Source: Brachybacterium sp. SGAir0954 (GTDB lineage: Bacteria; Actinomycetota; Actinomycetes; Actinomycetales; Dermabacteraceae). Taken from it: a stretch of DNA of 64,000 bases. The notes beneath the pieces were generated by a model. That model worked only from the letters and a program-made list of their open reading frames with translations, had not been told where the DNA came from and ran no database searches. Location of the stretch: NCBI RefSeq assembly GCF_005490785.1, contig NZ_CP027295.1, positions 1,364,001 through 1,428,000 on the forward strand. Reading direction: 5' to 3'. Below are positions 26,594-34,361 of this stretch, piece after piece (position 1 is the stretch's first letter; each line of letters begins with the position of its first letter). The position numbers and the translations under genes are program-made.

Positions 26594-27700
26594 ATGGCCA
26601 CCATCGAGACCCGCGAACGACGTGACGGAACCACCGCGTACCGCGTCCGCTTCCGTGCCAAGCCGGGCGCCAATCCCACGGTCGAGACCTTCGAAACCGC
26701 AGATGACGCCGTGTCCTTCGCCTCGCTGGTCGACCGCATTGGCGGCGAAGCGGCCAAGCTGAAGCGCAGTGCAGCACTGAACGCGTCCCGCATCACGCTC
26801 CCGGAGGTGCTCGAGGCGTACATCCTCTCCGCACCCGACATCTCTCCCGCGACGGCCAACGAGTACCGCCGAATCCTCACACGGAGCGGCCTCGAGAGGG
26901 ACTTCGGAATCCTGCCCGTCGAGCTCATCGACAAGGCCGACGTCGAGAAGTGGGCCAGGCACCGCTCGGCGGAGGTGTCACCGAAGACGCTCCGCAACGA
27001 GCACGGCCTCCTGTCCACGATCCTGGGGCATGCACTCTCGCGAGGGCAGGTGCCCGTGAACTCCGCGAAGGGTGTCCGACTTCCGAAGGTCGACCGCGCA
27101 GAGCTCGAGATCCTCACCGACGGTGAGTTCCTGGCTCTCCACACCGCGATGACCGATCGCTATAAGCCGCTCGTCTGGCTGCTCGCCGCGACGGGGATGC
27201 GCTGGGGTGAGGCGACTGCCCTGCAGTGGCGGGACGTGCACGAGAAGCACATCGACGTGCGGCAGGCGTGGAAGCATGATGAGGAGGGGCACAAGAGGAT
27301 TCTCGGTACGCCGAAGACGCGACAGGGCCGCCGGCGCATCGAGACGACCAAGGCAGTGATCAAGGCTCTGGGTGACCGCGGCGACGAGGGGGACTTCGTG
27401 TTTACCAACACGCGCGGCAAGGAGATCGTGTACCACACCTTCCACCGCTCCCATTGGGCGCCAGCGGTCGCGCGCGCAGGCCTCGATCCCGCGCCGAAGA
27501 TCCATGGGCTCCGGCACTTCGCCGCGTCCTACATGCTCTCCCAGGGCGCGGACATCTTCGAGGTGTCCCGTGCGCTCGGGCACCGGGACATCGCCACCAC
27601 CACTGGGGTCTACGGGCATCTGGTGCCCTCCCGGACGCGGCCCACGGCCGTGCACGCGGCCCGCCTTGATGAGCTCCGCGCGAGGCAGGTGGAGGCGTGA
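26594..27700 (+). CDS. int: Phage tyrosine integrase
   Basis: 368 residues. N-terminal arm-type DNA-binding domain (about 1-65, ETRERRDGTTAYRVRFRAKPG), SAM-like core-binding domain (about 65-165), then the catalytic domain with Arg in TGMRWGEATAL near 202, Lys in TPKTRQGRR near 240, HxxR in HGLRHFAAS near 303-306, His in LGHRDIATTTGVYGH near 329 and the nucleophile Tyr near 340. It recombines attP with the tRNA-Glu attB. AGGAGGGG precedes the ATG. The stop overlaps the next gene by GTGA. Confidence 0.96.
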   Translation: MATIETRERRDGTTAYRVRFRAKPGANPTVETFETADDAVSFASLVDRIGGEAAKLKRSAALNASRITLPEVLEAYILSAPDISPATANEYRRILTRSGLERDFGILPVELIDKADVEKWARHRSAEVSPKTLRNEHGLLSTILGHALSRGQVPVNSAKGVRLPKVDRAELEILTDGEFLALHTAMTDRYKPLVWLLAATGMRWGEATALQWRDVHEKHIDVRQAWKHDEEGHKRILGTPKTRQGRRRIETTKAVIKALGDRGDEGDFVFTNTRGKEIVYHTFHRSHWAPAVARAGLDPAPKIHGLRHFAASYMLSQGADIFEVSRALGHRDIATTTGVYGHLVPSRTRPTAVHAARLDELRARQVEA

Positions 27701-28062
27701 GCGACGAGAGCGGGCCCTTCGAGGGGCGGCATGCCGTGTACCTGGCTCACCAGGCTGTGCAGCAGCACGTGGCGGGTCTGGTGATCCGGTACGGGGTCAC
27801 ACTGGACGGTCCTGAGGTGGAGTGGACGCACTCGGACCTGGAGCCATCACTGCCGGCGTACTCGGTGCGCGTGAGCACGGGCGGGCACGAGTTGCTCCTC
27901 CGGGCCGACGAGTGGGTGGGGCGGACCGACGAGGTGGAGGCTCGCATGTTCGGCTGGCTGCTCGCGCACATCGACCTCGCGACGGCGAAGCTCCAGACGA
28001 ATCCGAAGCGGCTCGCGCCGGAGTGGCTGCAGGCCTGGCACCAGGTCCACCCGGACGGGTAG
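27697..28062 (+). CDS. Small phage protein coupled to the integrase
   Basis: 121 residues, soluble, acidic; starts at GTG 27697 overlapping the integrase stop (GTGA). No family recognised. The middle (VEWTHSDLEPSLPAYSVRVSTGG) looks like beta strands and the C-terminus like a helix. It is too long and lacks the helix-turn-helix expected for a typical excisionase. Co-expression with int suggests a lysogeny-linked role. Confidence 0.7.
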   Translation: MSDESGPFEGRHAVYLAHQAVQQHVAGLVIRYGVTLDGPEVEWTHSDLEPSLPAYSVRVSTGGHELLLRADEWVGRTDEVEARMFGWLLAHIDLATAKLQTNPKRLAPEWLQAWHQVHPDG

Positions 28063-28073
28063 CGTTCCCCGCC

Positions 28074-28223
28074 ATGGACGCCTGCGACCTCTTCGACTGC
28101 ACCGCACCCGGGACGGTGCCGATGGTTCTCGAGCTGCGCCTCGAGGACGGCGAGCAGCCGATCATGGTGTGCGACTGGCACGCGGACTGGGTCGAGCGGA
28201 TGGAGCGGGCTGAGCGGGCATGA
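28074..28223 (+). CDS. Very small Cys/His-containing phage protein
   Basis: 49 residues, MDACDLFDCTAPGTVPMVLE at the start and CDWHADWVERMERAE near the end. Three Cys and a His could bind one metal ion. It follows the preceding gene by 11 bases in the same direction; only a weak ribosome site is seen, so the call is moderate. Confidence 0.5.
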   Translation: MDACDLFDCTAPGTVPMVLELRLEDGEQPIMVCDWHADWVERMERAERA

Positions 28224-28240
28224 GGGGCCCCGCCCGGGGA

Positions 28241-28705
28241 CTACGTTGTGGCGAGTGCGAGTAGGACCGCTCCGGCGAGGCTCATGACCGCTCCGCCGAG
28301 TCCGAAGACCCCCGTGGTCCAGATTCGTCGCCACTCCTGCTCGACCTCGCGGAGCTCCCGGTGCTTGTGGGTGTTCTGTCGTCCGAAGTAGTTCCACGAA
28401 TGTATCCAGTCGTCGCCGCTTTGAGCTGCCCTAATGGAGCGCCTGCGCTCGCGAAGCGCATCGAGCTCTTCGGACGACGTGTATCCCGGCAGGTCCTCAA
28501 AGTTGTCGATCTCAGCCGCTTGGTCTCCCCACCGTTCACGGAGTTGTTCGACGACCTCGGTGAGCTCCTCCTTTCGAGCCTCGGAGGCTTCACGCTCCGC
28601 CCGGAGCTGTGCCCGTCTGCGACCGATGTCGAAGATGATCCATGCGGCCTGCAGCAGAGCCAGCCCGGAGCCGACCATCACGAGCCAAGTACCTACGAAT
28701 GTCAT
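28241..28705 (-). CDS. Membrane protein with central coiled coil
   Basis: 154 residues: an N-terminal membrane helix (WLVMVGSGLALLQAAWIIF, about 7-25), a long charged coiled-coil stretch (about 28-120, rich in Glu and Arg) and a C-terminal membrane helix (GVFGLGGAVMSLAGAVLLAL). This helix-coil-helix plan suits an inner-membrane or spanin-like protein, or an exclusion factor. It is convergent with the integrase cluster and sits at the end of the lysis region; lower GC than its neighbours. Confidence 0.6.
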   Translation of the reverse strand: MTFVGTWLVMVGSGLALLQAAWIIFDIGRRRAQLRAEREASEARKEELTEVVEQLRERWGDQAAEIDNFEDLPGYTSSEELDALRERRRSIRAAQSGDDWIHSWNYFGRQNTHKHRELREVEQEWRRIWTTGVFGLGGAVMSLAGAVLLALATT

Positions 28706-28785
28706 GGCGGAACAGTAGGCGGAGCCCCTGACGCACGAAAGCACCCCCACTCCAACCCGCGAGGGTCGAAGCAGGGGCGCCATCA

Positions 28786-28917
28786 TCATGATCGTGATCG
28801 TCGTCGTGCGTCGCGGTCGGCGAGGTCGTCCTCGAGCTCGCATTCCCGGCGGGCCGCGTCGGAGGTCCACATGGACCCGCACCGCCGGCACTGCCAGATG
28901 AGGCCTGTGTCAGCCAT
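28786..28917 (-). CDS. Tiny zinc-ribbon-like protein
   Basis: 43 residues. CRRC (10-13) and a further Cys near 26 suggest a metal knuckle; the tail is Asp/Arg-rich. ATG at 28917 overlaps the end of the upstream gene by 8 bases, in keeping with the stair-step gene arrangement here. The size makes it provisional. Confidence 0.45.
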   Translation of the reverse strand: MADTGLIWQCRRCGSMWTSDAARRECELEDDLADRDARRRSRS

Positions 28918-29188
28918 CGGCCCGGTCCTCGGGGGTCGCGGCGAGCCACGGTACGTACCGGTGGAGGAAGGCGTCGACGACGGGGAGGGTCATGACGCGC
29001 TGGATGCCGGCGAGGATGCCGAGGGCAGTGGCGACCCAGCCGACGGCCTGCTCGGGGTCGCCGCCGGCGGCCGCGGAGTAGATCAGCGGGGCCATGGCCG
29101 CGAACGCCACGACCGCCCAGAGGACGGTGCGGAGGGTCGCCCGCCACGGGTAGGCGGTCTGCGTGGCAGTGGCGCGATGGGTGTTCAC
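28910..29188 (-). CDS. Holin-like small membrane protein
   Basis: 92 residues with two hydrophobic segments (LRTVLWAVVAFAAMAPLIYSA near 19-39 and AVGWVATALGILAGIQRV near 49-66) and a C-terminal YVPWLAAT. Size and plan fit actinophage holins, which let the endolysin reach the wall. GTG start at 29188 overlaps the preceding stop (GTGA). Four small membrane proteins follow the endolysin, so which is the true holin is unclear. Confidence 0.6.
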   Translation of the reverse strand: MNTHRATATQTAYPWRATLRTVLWAVVAFAAMAPLIYSAAAGGDPEQAVGWVATALGILAGIQRVMTLPVVDAFLHRYVPWLAATPEDRADG

Positions 29189-29493
29189 GGGGTCTCCTTG
29201 GTGCGGTGCTTGAGGTAGGCGAGGGTGACGCCGACGCAGGTCCACAGGTGGGCGGGGACGGCGGCGATGGTGCGGGATCCGCCGGGGACGTCCCGGAGGA
29301 GGCTCTCGAGCGCTCCCCAGCCGAGGACGGTGGACAGGGCGAGCATCCCCAGGAGGAGGAAGCGGAGGGTCATGTCGAGGCGTGTCCACCACGGGGCGAG
29401 GAGGGCGGCGAGGATCAGCACGTAGAGGGCCGTGGCGGCGTTGATCCCGCGGAGGATGTCGAGCCACAGGGAAGGGTCGGAGGGTGGTGGCAT
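29185..29493 (-). CDS. Small membrane protein of the lysis cluster (holin candidate)
   Basis: 102 residues with three hydrophobic stretches (ATALYVLILAALLAPWW near 20-36, LRFLLLGMLALSTVLGW near 43-59, IAAVPAHLWTCVGVTLAYL near 76-94). ATG overlaps the upstream stop by ATGA. Candidate holin or antiholin. Confidence 0.6.
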   Translation of the reverse strand: MPPPSDPSLWLDILRGINAATALYVLILAALLAPWWTRLDMTLRFLLLGMLALSTVLGWGALESLLRDVPGGSRTIAAVPAHLWTCVGVTLAYLKHRTKETP

Positions 29494-29846
29494 CAGTCGT
29501 TGTCCTCTCCGAGGTCGGGGAGACGGTCGAGGATGTGAGCGAGGATCGTGTCGTGCGGGAGCGGGGGGATCTTCCGCAGGAGGTCAGCGACCTCGAGCAG
29601 CACCCGGCGGAAGAGCTTGTTCTGCACGACCAATCGGGCGTTGGACTCCTCGAGCTTCTCCACGCGCCGGGACATGGACAGGGCCAGCGCGAGCGCTTCC
29701 ACGCCGGGGTCCTTCGATGCCTCGACCTGCTCGCTGGTCACCTTCGGTTGGTCACCGCTGGCCTTCCCGCGGACGGTGACGACCGTGCCGAGGAACAGGA
29801 GGAAGGCGGAGACCAGAGCGACGATCGCTTGTACGAGGACCTCCAT
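29493..29846 (-). CDS. Single-pass membrane protein with coiled coil, lysis cluster
   Basis: 117 residues. One N-terminal membrane helix (VLVQAIVALVSAFLLFLGTVV, about 3-23), then a helical region with leucine heptads (VEKLEESNARLVVQNKLFRRVLLEVADLL). The plan is like that of phage Rz/spanin-type or lysis accessory proteins, but no signal of a specific family is seen. Overlaps both neighbours by a few bases. Confidence 0.6.
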   Translation of the reverse strand: MEVLVQAIVALVSAFLLFLGTVVTVRGKASGDQPKVTSEQVEASKDPGVEALALALSMSRRVEKLEESNARLVVQNKLFRRVLLEVADLLRKIPPLPHDTILAHILDRLPDLGEDND

Positions 29847-30277
29847 CAGACCTCCTCGTCGCGCTCGGAGAGATTGCGGGCGCGCTCGACGGCCTCGGCC
29901 TCCTCCACCTTCACCCAGAGCATCGCCCAGCGTGCGACGAGGAGGAGGAACAGGGCGGTGATGTCGCCGGCGCGGGCGGTGTGCACGGCGGCTTCGGTGA
30001 GCACCTGCACCCAGGACAGGCCGGCGTAGAAGCCGACCCCGAGGGCCGCGACGAGCACGACCCGCCACTCCCACAGAACCCGGCGGGCGAGCAGCGCGAT
30101 CAAGGCCACGCCCCCGCCGAGGACCTGGAAGATCCCCCATGCGTAGGTGAAGGCCAGGGAGATGCCTTCGTAGGACTGCGGGGTCCACACGAGCACGCCG
30201 ATGCCGCTGATGAGGAGGGCGACGTAGGCGGCGATGCGGACGACCCGCTCGAAGGACTTCGCGAAGTGGCGGGCCAC
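29846..30277 (-). CDS. Four-helix membrane protein next to the endolysin
   Basis: 143 residues, about four membrane segments (AYVALLISGIGVLVWTP, AFTYAWGIFQVLGGGVALIALL, WRVVLVAALGVGFYAGLSW, ITALFLLLVARWAMLWV) and a charged C-terminus. GTG start four bases after the endolysin stop. Many actinophages have such a holin-like gene immediately after the lysin. Confidence 0.6.
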   Translation of the reverse strand: MARHFAKSFERVVRIAAYVALLISGIGVLVWTPQSYEGISLAFTYAWGIFQVLGGGVALIALLARRVLWEWRVVLVAALGVGFYAGLSWVQVLTEAAVHTARAGDITALFLLLVARWAMLWVKVEEAEAVERARNLSERDEEV

Positions 30278-30281
30278 GGGG

Positions 30282-31340
30282 TCAGCCCTTCGCCTTGAAC
30301 GCGGTCGGGTTCGTGTTGATCGCGTGCTGCATGGCCTTCGCGAGATCGTGGCCGCCGTACCCGTCGACCGGCGTCACGTTGAGGTTCCGCTGGACGGCAC
30401 GGAGGAGGTTCGAGCCGCCGCCGCCGCGCGTGATCTGGGAGTCCTTGACCGCGGGGAACGCACGGTCGATCGCGGTCACCTGCCCGCTGATCACGCCGTC
30501 CACGAAGGTGCCCTCGTGCTTCTGCCACGCACGGATGTCGGCGGCGTCGAGGGCCCCGTCCTGCTTGAGGCCGAGGCGGCCCTCGAGGGCCTTCGCCGAC
30601 GCGGTGCCGAAGATCCCATCCTCGGCGAGCCGGGACGAGGTGGAGCTCGCGGCCGGCTTCGCCGCGGCACCCTTCCCACCGCCTGAGCCGAGGGTGAGGG
30701 CGGAGAAGGTCGTCGGCCCCGGGAAGCCGTCGGCGACGAGGCCGCTGCGCTTCTGGAAGGCCCGCACCGCGGCGACCGTGGCCGCGGTCATGTACCCGGT
30801 CCGGGTCACGCCGAGCTTCCCCTGGATCTCGAGCACGTCCTCACGGGTGAGGCCGAAGAACGGGACCGTGTACCCGTAGATCCGATAGGTGCCGGAGCCG
30901 AGCATGTACGTGCGGTCGTTGAGGTAGACGCCGCCGCCGTCCGCCGTGCTGCCGCCGCGGTTGGAGGTGTTGCCACCGATCGCGAGGAGCCGGGACGTGG
31001 ACGCCTTCACGACGCACCCGTCCGTGTGGACGGAGGTGCCGTTCTTCGCGACCGCGGCGAGCGCGCCGAGCGCGGGACGGTTTCGGGACCGGTAGCGGCC
31101 CGTGGTCTTCGCCCACGCGATGTGCGCGCGCGTCGACGCGGTGGGGATGATCCCGCCGCCGGATCCGGTCGCCTCGAGGCCCGCCTGCGCGTAGTCCACG
31201 CACCACGCCTGCGCCGGCCGGCCGAGCGAGCGGGAGTAGCGGTTGCGGTTCGAGCCCGCGGGGACCTCCCACGGCCCCTTGCGGAGCTGGTCCTGGTGCC
31301 AGGAGATGTAGTCCGCGCGCGCGGTGGCGAAGTCCTTCAC
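30282..31340 (-). CDS. Endolysin: CHAP domain plus peptidoglycan-binding region
   Basis: 352 residues. The CHAP amidase/endopeptidase domain covers about 1-160: catalytic Cys47 in AWCVDYAQAG, His105 in GTSVHTDGCV, and the downstream IGGNTSNRGGSTADGGGVY segment typical of phage CHAP lysins. Residues about 165-215 (VLEIQGKLGVTRTGYMTAAT, AFQKRSGLVADGFPGPTT in pieces) are a PG_binding_1 type wall-binding domain, and the rest (about 240-350) may be another such region. It cuts host peptidoglycan at lysis. AGGAGG-like site precedes the ATG; overlaps the acidic small gene upstream. Confidence 0.9.
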   Translation of the reverse strand: MKDFATARADYISWHQDQLRKGPWEVPAGSNRNRYSRSLGRPAQAWCVDYAQAGLEATGSGGGIIPTASTRAHIAWAKTTGRYRSRNRPALGALAAVAKNGTSVHTDGCVVKASTSRLLAIGGNTSNRGGSTADGGGVYLNDRTYMLGSGTYRIYGYTVPFFGLTREDVLEIQGKLGVTRTGYMTAATVAAVRAFQKRSGLVADGFPGPTTFSALTLGSGGGKGAAAKPAASSTSSRLAEDGIFGTASAKALEGRLGLKQDGALDAADIRAWQKHEGTFVDGVISGQVTAIDRAFPAVKDSQITRGGGGSNLLRAVQRNLNVTPVDGYGGHDLAKAMQHAINTNPTAFKAKG

Positions 31341-31516
31341 GGCTGCACCTCCTCGTCGGTGGCGAGATCGGCGGGGGCGTCCGTGTCGATCTCGGCGAGG
31401 GCCTGGGTGAGCTCGTCACCCGTGAGGGGCGCGGGTGCGTCCTCCGGGTCGAAGCCCTGGTCCCAGATCCCGGCCTCCTCGGGCGTGAGGTCCGTGTCGA
31501 TGGGCTGGTCGGTCAT
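31337..31516 (-). CDS. Small acidic protein before the endolysin
   Basis: 59 residues, strongly acidic (MTDQPIDTDLTPEEAGIWDQ at the start, about 16 Asp/Glu). ATG at 31516 is chosen because AGGAGG lies six bases upstream; an earlier in-frame ATG would lie before that site, inside the terminator tail. It overlaps the endolysin start. No family recognised. Confidence 0.65.
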   Translation of the reverse strand: MTDQPIDTDLTPEEAGIWDQGFDPEDAPAPLTGDELTQALAEIDTDAPADLATDEEVQP

Positions 31517-31528
31517 GGGGTGCCTCCT

Positions 31529-31569
31529 GGGCATGAGAAAGGCCCCGGACCGTGGCGGTCGCGGGGCCT
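31529..31569 (-). terminator. Terminator hairpin, copy 1 of the CTTNNNCATGCCC family
   Basis: Minus strand: AGGCCCCG and GACCG arms (31569-31556) pair with 31552-31540, followed by CCTTTCTCATGCCC (31542-31529). It separates the fibre module from the lysis module. Confidence 0.7.
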
Positions 31570-31586
31570 GGCAGGTGCGTGGTAGG

Positions 31587-32222
31587 TCAGACGGGCGTGA
31601 CGGTCATGTTGTCGAAGCGGACCGCGTTCGCGGAGTTGTTCGCCTGGATCCCGTGCCGGGTGTACCCGGAGAGACCTGGGATCGTCGTGTCCGGGATGAC
31701 CTGCACCCCGTCCAGGTAGCCGGAGAAGACGTCACCCACCGCCTGCAGCGCGATCCTGCGACCGAGAAGGTTCCCCTGCGCAGCCGAGTTCACGGTCACG
31801 CCCGTCTGCCCCGGGACGTAGGAGTTCAGGGTGAGGACGCCGGTGGTGTTCGTCCACCGGAGGGACACGAAGTGCGGGGTCTCCGCGGCGACGCATCGGA
31901 CGGCGAGGCGCATGTTCGGGGCGAGCGACGAGGACGCGTCGAGGACGGTGATCGTCGCCTCGATGCGCACGTCAGCGGTGCCGGCGTCAGCCGACGCGAC
32001 CACGTAGCCGGTCGCGCCCGCCGAGGCGAGCTGCTTGGACAGGATCCGGGGGACGACGTCGGTTGCGGTGGTGGCCTTGAGGACCGTCCACGGTCGGCGT
32101 CCGATGGTGGTTACGCCGAGCGCGGTGGAGTCGGCGCGGTCGAAGTTGTCCTCCCAGCCGGTGCGGACGGGCAGTCCTGCCGAGCTGGTGAACACGGTGG
32201 GGAGGCGCATGTCGAGCCCCAT
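31587..32222 (-). CDS. Tail fibre protein with lectin-like (jelly-roll) domain
   Basis: 211 residues, rich in beta strands. The body (DNFDRADSTALGVT, then PWTVLKATTATDV, ISVSLRWTN-like FVSLRWTNTTGVLTLNSY and SGYLDGVQVIPDTTIPGLSG) has the layout of concanavalin/LamG-like carbohydrate-binding folds. Last gene of the fibre block before the terminator; starts two bases after the esterase gene. Likely binds host cell-wall sugars. Confidence 0.6.
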   Translation of the reverse strand: MGLDMRLPTVFTSSAGLPVRTGWEDNFDRADSTALGVTTIGRRPWTVLKATTATDVVPRILSKQLASAGATGYVVASADAGTADVRIEATITVLDASSSLAPNMRLAVRCVAAETPHFVSLRWTNTTGVLTLNSYVPGQTGVTVNSAAQGNLLGRRIALQAVGDVFSGYLDGVQVIPDTTIPGLSGYTRHGIQANNSANAVRFDNMTVTPV

Positions 32223-32224
32223 GG

Positions 32225-33508
32225 TCAGCCTCCGATCACGGTTACGGGTCGGCCCCATGCGACGGTGCCGAGAAGATCAGTGCCGACACGGACCTCGACG
32301 CCGGTCGTGGGGGCGGTGGTGATAGTCGCCTCGCGGCGGTGGGTGGAGGGGAACGCGATCTCGGTCCACGCGCCGCCGTTCGCCCGCCACTGCACGTCGT
32401 AGTGGGAGACGCGGCACATGGGCCGCTCCCAGGAGACGGTGATCGTCGATCCGACGCGGGTCGCGGTCGCGGTCGGGGGCGGCTCGAGGGTGTAGTCGGA
32501 GTGGTTCGCGATCGCGGCGTAGTAGGCGCGCAGAGCGTCCCGACCGAGCCGGTCGATGCCGTCGAGACCGTAGTGAATCTCGTCGCCGACGCGGCCGGTT
32601 CCGGGGATGCCCTTGTGGTAGGCGACGTTCGCGTTGACGACGACCATCGCGGTGAGGGCGTTGATGATCGGCCCGGCGGTCGCGTACGTGTCGGACCAGT
32701 CCGGGGACATGCCACCGATGACGACGGGGAGGCGACTGTTCCCGAGCGCGGCACGGGTCCCGTCGATGAGCGCGTCCAGGTATCCCGAGTAGGTCGCCTC
32801 GGCGACGGAGTTCATCGCATCGGCCTCACCCTGGTGCCACAGGAGACCCTTCACGACCGGGGTGACGCCGAACGCCGATGTGCCGGCGGTGATGGCCTCG
32901 GCGGTCTGCGCGAGCATGAGGTCGTAGAGGTTCACTGCCGAGCCGGTGTAGCCGACCTGCCACGTGCCACCGGCATGTGTGACCATTCCCGCCGGCGGAG
33001 GGTTCTCCGTGGTGGTGGTGAAACCCGTGCCGCCGTGAGCGGTGGGGATCAGCAGGACGGCGACGCCCTCGGGCTGCGTGGCGAGGTACTCGCGGGCGAA
33101 CACGGTCGCGTAGGACATGCCGGCCGGGGTGTCGTGCATGTCGAGGGGGACGCTCGCGCGTTCGATGATGCGATGCGTTGCGCCGTACTGGAACACCCGC
33201 CGATCCGGAGTGTCGCGGCCAGTGAAGGGGCGAGCGCGGCCGGACATGTTGGACTGGCCGGCGAGGATGAACGCATGGACCTCGGTGACGCCGGAGGAAT
33301 CAGTGGGCTGTGAGTGCACGCGTCCATCATCCGTCACGCCCAGTGCGATCCGTCCCGCTTCGTCGGTGATGGTGTACGCGTACCCGGTGGCGTTGGCGAG
33401 CGGCTTGAGCGGCGTCCCAGCCACGGTCACGCTGCCGTCCGTGGCGACAGGGAGCCGTCCCTTCACGTCCTTCCCGATGCGCTGGAAGAGCTCGAAGTCG
33501 GTGGCCAT
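32225..33508 (-). CDS. Tail fibre with SGNH / sialate O-acetylesterase domain and fibronectin-III end
   Basis: 427 residues. N-terminal 75 residues are a virion-anchoring stalk; the SGNH hydrolase domain (about 76-330) has nucleophile Ser86 in FILAGQSNMSG, block GLLWHQGEADA near 222, and the Asp-x-x-His pair in GDEIHYG near 310. The C-terminal 95 residues (PPPTATATRVGSTITVSWERP) form a fibronectin-III domain. Such DUF303-type esterases remove O-acetyl groups from surface glycans, so this is a likely receptor-modifying spike. AAAGGGGCCCTG precedes the ATG. Confidence 0.85.
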   Translation of the reverse strand: MATDFELFQRIGKDVKGRLPVATDGSVTVAGTPLKPLANATGYAYTITDEAGRIALGVTDDGRVHSQPTDSSGVTEVHAFILAGQSNMSGRARPFTGRDTPDRRVFQYGATHRIIERASVPLDMHDTPAGMSYATVFAREYLATQPEGVAVLLIPTAHGGTGFTTTTENPPPAGMVTHAGGTWQVGYTGSAVNLYDLMLAQTAEAITAGTSAFGVTPVVKGLLWHQGEADAMNSVAEATYSGYLDALIDGTRAALGNSRLPVVIGGMSPDWSDTYATAGPIINALTAMVVVNANVAYHKGIPGTGRVGDEIHYGLDGIDRLGRDALRAYYAAIANHSDYTLEPPPTATATRVGSTITVSWERPMCRVSHYDVQWRANGGAWTEIAFPSTHRREATITTAPTTGVEVRVGTDLLGTVAWGRPVTVIGG

Positions 33509-33539
33509 CAGGGCCCCTTTCTGGGGTGGGGAGGGAGGT

Positions 33540-34310
33540 TCAGGAGACGGCCGAGACGTAGGCGTCCCAGGCGACGGTCGCGTCGAAGCCGCCATCGCCG
33601 GAGGGGCCCTGGGGGCCGGGCTCTCCGCGGGGCAGGGTGAGCGACAGCGTCTGGGTGGGTGCGGGGCCAGTGATCGTGGCGACCGCGGCGGCACCCGGTG
33701 CGGAGGTTGAGACGGTGCCGACGGTGAGGGTGTTCGGCGGGCCCTCGGGGCCGGGGATCCCCTCTGCGAGGATCTCCGCGGCCTCCTGTGCCGCGGCGGC
33801 TGCAGCTGCGGCGGATGCCGCGGCCTGCGCGGCAAGGGCCTCGGCCTGCTCGGTGCCGATCCCGCCCGTCGAAGGAACACGCACCACGGACGCGAGGTCG
33901 ACGGTCGAGCCGCTCGGGAGGGCCATGGCGTGAGCGTCGATGCGGGGAGTCACGCCGTTCACGGGCTGGAACGCGTAGGTCACGTTCCATGTCCAGTCGA
34001 CGACGGAGAAGTCCGGGTCGTCAGTTGCGATGAGGCGGATGCCCTGCGCGCCGGCATACGTCGGGGCGAGCGGGTCGGGGGTGCACAGGTAGCCGTCCTC
34101 GTCGAGGACCGCGATGATCGGCACCTGCAGGATCGTCGTCGGGTCCGGGGCCGCCGTCGGGTCCGGGACGTACGGGACCGACGCGACGAACGTGACGGTG
34201 CCCTGGGCGGGGATGCCGTCAGGCTCGAAGTCCGCGTCGTCACCGTCCGCGACGCCGACGATGAACCGTCCGGTGACGAGCCCGGTTCCCGCGTTGGTGG
34301 GCAGTGCCAT
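33540..34310 (-). CDS. Tail fibre with alanine-rich helix and collagen-like motifs
   Basis: 256 residues. An N-terminal beta-rich domain (about 1-135), a helical Ala-rich coil (EQAEALAAQAAASAAAAAAA near 154-173), then GPEGPP and GEPGPQGPSGDGG collagen-like triplets around 186-245. Typical of trimeric phage fibres. It has the same AAAGGGGCCCT leader as the esterase gene. Confidence 0.75.
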   Translation of the reverse strand: MALPTNAGTGLVTGRFIVGVADGDDADFEPDGIPAQGTVTFVASVPYVPDPTAAPDPTTILQVPIIAVLDEDGYLCTPDPLAPTYAGAQGIRLIATDDPDFSVVDWTWNVTYAFQPVNGVTPRIDAHAMALPSGSTVDLASVVRVPSTGGIGTEQAEALAAQAAASAAAAAAAAQEAAEILAEGIPGPEGPPNTLTVGTVSTSAPGAAAVATITGPAPTQTLSLTLPRGEPGPQGPSGDGGFDATVAWDAYVSAVS

Positions 34311-34333
34311 GAGGGCCCCTTTCGGGCGAGAGG

Positions 34334-34357
34334 GGCCGCCACCAGATCGTGGCGGCC
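34334..34357 (-). terminator. Hairpin after the deacetylase fibre gene
   Basis: GGCCGCCAC (34334-34342) and GTGGCGGCC (34349-34357) form a perfect 9-bp stem with a six-base loop, five bases past the stop codon of the gene to the right. Confidence 0.55.
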
Positions 34358-34361
34358 AGGG

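Noticed and set aside
27697..28223. Excisionase or repressor next to the integrase
   Set aside because: Neither small gene has a helix-turn-helix or basic winged-helix pattern.
28706..28785. Terminator between the coiled-coil membrane gene and the tiny zinc-ribbon gene
   Set aside because: GCCCCTG and CAGGGGC can pair but over a 41-base loop, and the tail does not match the terminator family.
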